15,149 nucleotides of DNA from an uncultured Butyricicoccus sp. GTDB taxonomy: Bacteria > Bacillota > Clostridia > Oscillospirales > Butyricicoccaceae. The stretch's first letter is position 1, and every line of letters starts with the position of its first letter. The position numbers were made by a program, and so were the translations under genes. The notes under the pieces are model-generated. The model searched no databases. It was not told the DNA's origin and saw only the letters and a program-made list of their open reading frames with translations. Shown here piece after piece: positions 13,805 through 15,149 of the stretch. Location of the stretch: NCBI GenBank assembly GCA_959018045.1, contig CAUEJN010000022.1:1-15149 (forward strand). Reading direction: 5' to 3'.

Positions 13805-14830
13805 ATGGCAAATTTACGCATTGGCGTCGTAGGCTGCGGCCGAATCGGCAAATTGCACATCGACAATCTCATCAATGCTGTTCCGGGCGTTGAAGTGATC
13901 GCTGTTGCTGACCCCATGATCGACAAGTCCGGCGCACGTGACTGGTGTGCAGCCCGCGGCATCACCAACGTTTCCGCAGACTACATGGATGTCATCAACA
14001 ACAAGGACGTAGACGCTGTGTTCGTTTGCTCCTCCACCGACACCCACTCTGTCATCTCTCTGGCTGCTGTCAACGCTGGCAAGCACGTTTTCTGCGAGAA
14101 GCCGGTTGACTACGATGTAGACAAGATCAAGGCTGTTATGGCTGCTGTTGAGGAGAAGGGCGTTAAGTTCCAGGTTGGTTTCAACCGCCGCTTCGACCAC
14201 AACCACAAGGCTGTGGCTGACGCTGTGAAGTCCGGCAAGATCGGTGATCCCCACATCGTGATCGTTTCTTCCCGTGACCCCGAGCCGCCCCCGGCTTCCT
14301 ACGTTGCTGTTTCCGGCGGTATCTTCTACGATATGATGATCCACGACTTCGACATGGTGCGCTACGTAACCGGTTCTGAGGCTGTTGAGATCTCGGCTGT
14401 TGGCTCCTGCCTGGTGAACCCCAAGCTGCAGGAAGAGTCCGGCATCCCGGACGTTGACACCGCTGTTGTTACCATGAAGATGGCAAACGGCTGCATCGCT
14501 GTCATCAACAACTCCCGTCAGGCTGTTTACGGCTACGACCAGCGCGTCGAGGTATTCGGCTCCAAGGGTATGGCTTCCGACGGCAACGATCTGCTCAACA
14601 CCGCTACCATCATGACCGTTGACGGTGCGCACTCCGAGAAGCCCCTGTGGTTCTTCCTCGAGCGCTACAACCAGGCGTTCATCGAGCAGGTTAAGTACTT
14701 CGTTGACTCGGTTGTGAACGACAAGCCGGTTGTCGTTGGTGCAATCGACGGTCTGCGCCCGGTTTACATGGCTCAGGCTGCGACCGAGTCCTGCCGTAAC
14801 GGTGGCGTTTACGTCAAGGTTCCGCAGTAA
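13805..14830 (+). CDS. iolG: Gfo/Idh/MocA oxidoreductase, inositol 2-dehydrogenase-like
   Basis: A 341-residue NAD(P)-dependent dehydrogenase; best match by eye is inositol 2-dehydrogenase, which oxidises myo-inositol to scyllo-inosose. Seen: Rossmann GCGRIG within GVVGCGRIGKLH (7-18), AVADP (34-38) after beta-2, CEKP (97-100) with catalytic K99, GFNRRFD (125-131), and the D176-x3-H180 pair in FYDMMIHDFDMV (174-185) that with Lys forms the IolG catalytic triad. Length matches the family. ATG at 13805 follows AAAGGAG (13789-13795) by 9 nt; upstream in-frame codons have no RBS. Single-gene unit between its promoter and a strong terminator, divergent from LacI. Codon use is strongly biased to GCT, GTT, TCC, CGT and AAG, unlike its neighbours, suggesting high expression. 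Other polyol or sugar dehydrogenases of this fold cannot be ruled out. Confidence 0.85.
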   Translation: MANLRIGVVGCGRIGKLHIDNLINAVPGVEVIAVADPMIDKSGARDWCAARGITNVSADYMDVINNKDVDAVFVCSSTDTHSVISLAAVNAGKHVFCEKPVDYDVDKIKAVMAAVEEKGVKFQVGFNRRFDHNHKAVADAVKSGKIGDPHIVIVSSRDPEPPPASYVAVSGGIFYDMMIHDFDMVRYVTGSEAVEISAVGSCLVNPKLQEESGIPDVDTAVVTMKMANGCIAVINNSRQAVYGYDQRVEVFGSKGMASDGNDLLNTATIMTVDGAHSEKPLWFFLERYNQAFIEQVKYFVDSVVNDKPVVVGAIDGLRPVYMAQAATESCRNGGVYVKVPQ

Positions 14831-14855
14831 TCGATCCTTTCCCGTGCATCAATCT

Positions 14856-14889
14856 AAAAGCGCTGTCCTTCGGGACGGCGCTTTTTTTC
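14856..14889 (+). terminator. Rho-independent terminator after the oxidoreductase gene
   Basis: AGCGCTGTCC (14859-14868) pairs with GGACGGCGCT (14873-14882; one G-T pair) across a TTCG tetraloop, followed by a T7 tract. Very strong. Confidence 0.95.
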
Positions 14890-14986
14890 ATCCGTGTGTG
14901 AGAAAAATTTTTTGATTTCTCTTGAACCGACCTTGCTTTCTGCGGCTCTATTATGCAGAATAAGCACGAAAGGAGTGAAAAGCCCC

Positions 14987-15149
14987 ATGGCTTGCTGTAT
15001 ACCCGCCGAAGGGCTTCCCGCTATCGGGCCCGACTGCGACACCCTGTTCGAAACCTACCAGACAGAGGCGCTGCGCGGGGCTTACCTCCTCTGCGGAAAC
15101 CGGGCAGATGCCGCGGACGTGTTACCGCATACCTTTGTCCAGTGCTACG
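14987..15149 (+). CDS. ECF-type RNA polymerase sigma factor, N-terminal part
   Basis: Cut by the window end after 54 codons. After a short N-terminal segment with two cysteines (MACC), the sequence DTLFETYQTEALRGAYLL followed by GNRADAADVLPHTFVQCY matches sigma-70 region 2 of ECF factors (typical 'f..ly..y...l...a..l.gd.adAeDv.Q.tF...y'). The usual 'DvlQetF' is DVLPHTF here. ATG at 14987 follows AAAGGAG (14969-14975) by 11 nt. Its upstream region (14890-14986) holds a TTGAAC at 14922-14927 but no clear sigma-A -10 at proper spacing. Confidence 0.75.
   Translation, partial: MACCIPAEGLPAIGPDCDTLFETYQTEALRGAYLLCGNRADAADVLPHTFVQCY

Noticed and set aside
13814..14632. 272-codon minus-strand frame opposite the dehydrogenase
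   Set aside because: Shadow produced by the GCT/GTT-rich codon bias of the real gene; Val/Asn/Asp-rich without a domain.
1..15149. CRISPR arrays, insertion sequences, tRNA or rRNA genes, phage genes
   Set aside because: No regularly spaced repeats, transposase frames, terminal inverted repeats or RNA-gene hallmarks were seen on reading.

Overview
This 15.1 kb window looks like the chromosome of a moderately GC-rich anaerobic Firmicute, most likely a gut Clostridia/Oscillospirales-type bacterium. This rests on strong AGGAGG-type ribosome binding sites, TTGACA/TATAAT-like promoters, GC-rich hairpin terminators, the feoA-feoA-feoB-FeoB-associated-protein layout, and the Mrp/NifX-like pair. The taxonomic placement is inference; no rRNA or other phylogenetic marker is present.

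Layout from left to right. (1) 1-2828, minus strand: a ferrous-iron uptake operon with two small FeoA proteins, FeoB, and the first codons of a FeoB-associated small membrane protein cut by the window edge. (2) 3018-3404, plus strand: a divergent DtxR/MntR-family metal regulator. Its promoter sits back-to-back with the feo promoter, and GTTAG/CTAAC elements lie in and around the feo promoter. (3) 3517-4812, plus strand: a two-gene unit encoding an Mrp/NBP35 Fe-S carrier ATPase and a NifX/MTH1175-type protein. Both carry a similar C-x-H-[N/D]-C-x2-C motif. It ends at a strong bidirectional terminator. (4) 4885-12263, minus strand: a tight five-gene operon in the order TolC-family protein, lipoprotein membrane-fusion protein, RND permease, TetR regulator, APH-fold phosphotransferase. 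Junctions are 4-nt overlaps or gaps of 1-3 nt. It is preceded by a promoter and a near-perfect TetR-type palindrome. (5) 12480-13502, minus strand: a LacI-family regulator with its own terminator, divergent from (6) 13805-14830, plus strand: a Gfo/Idh/MocA oxidoreductase of the inositol 2-dehydrogenase type, with high-expression codon use and a UUCG-loop terminator. (7) 14987 to the end, plus strand: the N-terminus of an ECF-type sigma factor, cut by the window edge.

How the parts fit together. The left third is an iron module: uptake (Feo), sensing (DtxR family), and probable Fe-S cluster handling (Mrp plus NifX-like protein). The middle is an efflux module, probably autoregulated by its own TetR and carrying a putative small-molecule kinase. 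A TolC-family protein here is the main oddity if the host is a single-membrane Firmicute. The right end looks like a locally regulated polyol or sugar dehydrogenase. All but one of the genes fall into known families. The least explained points are the shared Cys/His motif of the Mrp/NifX-like pair, the repeated N-terminal segment of the TolC-like protein, the phosphotransferase in the efflux operon, and the promoter-embedded repeats.
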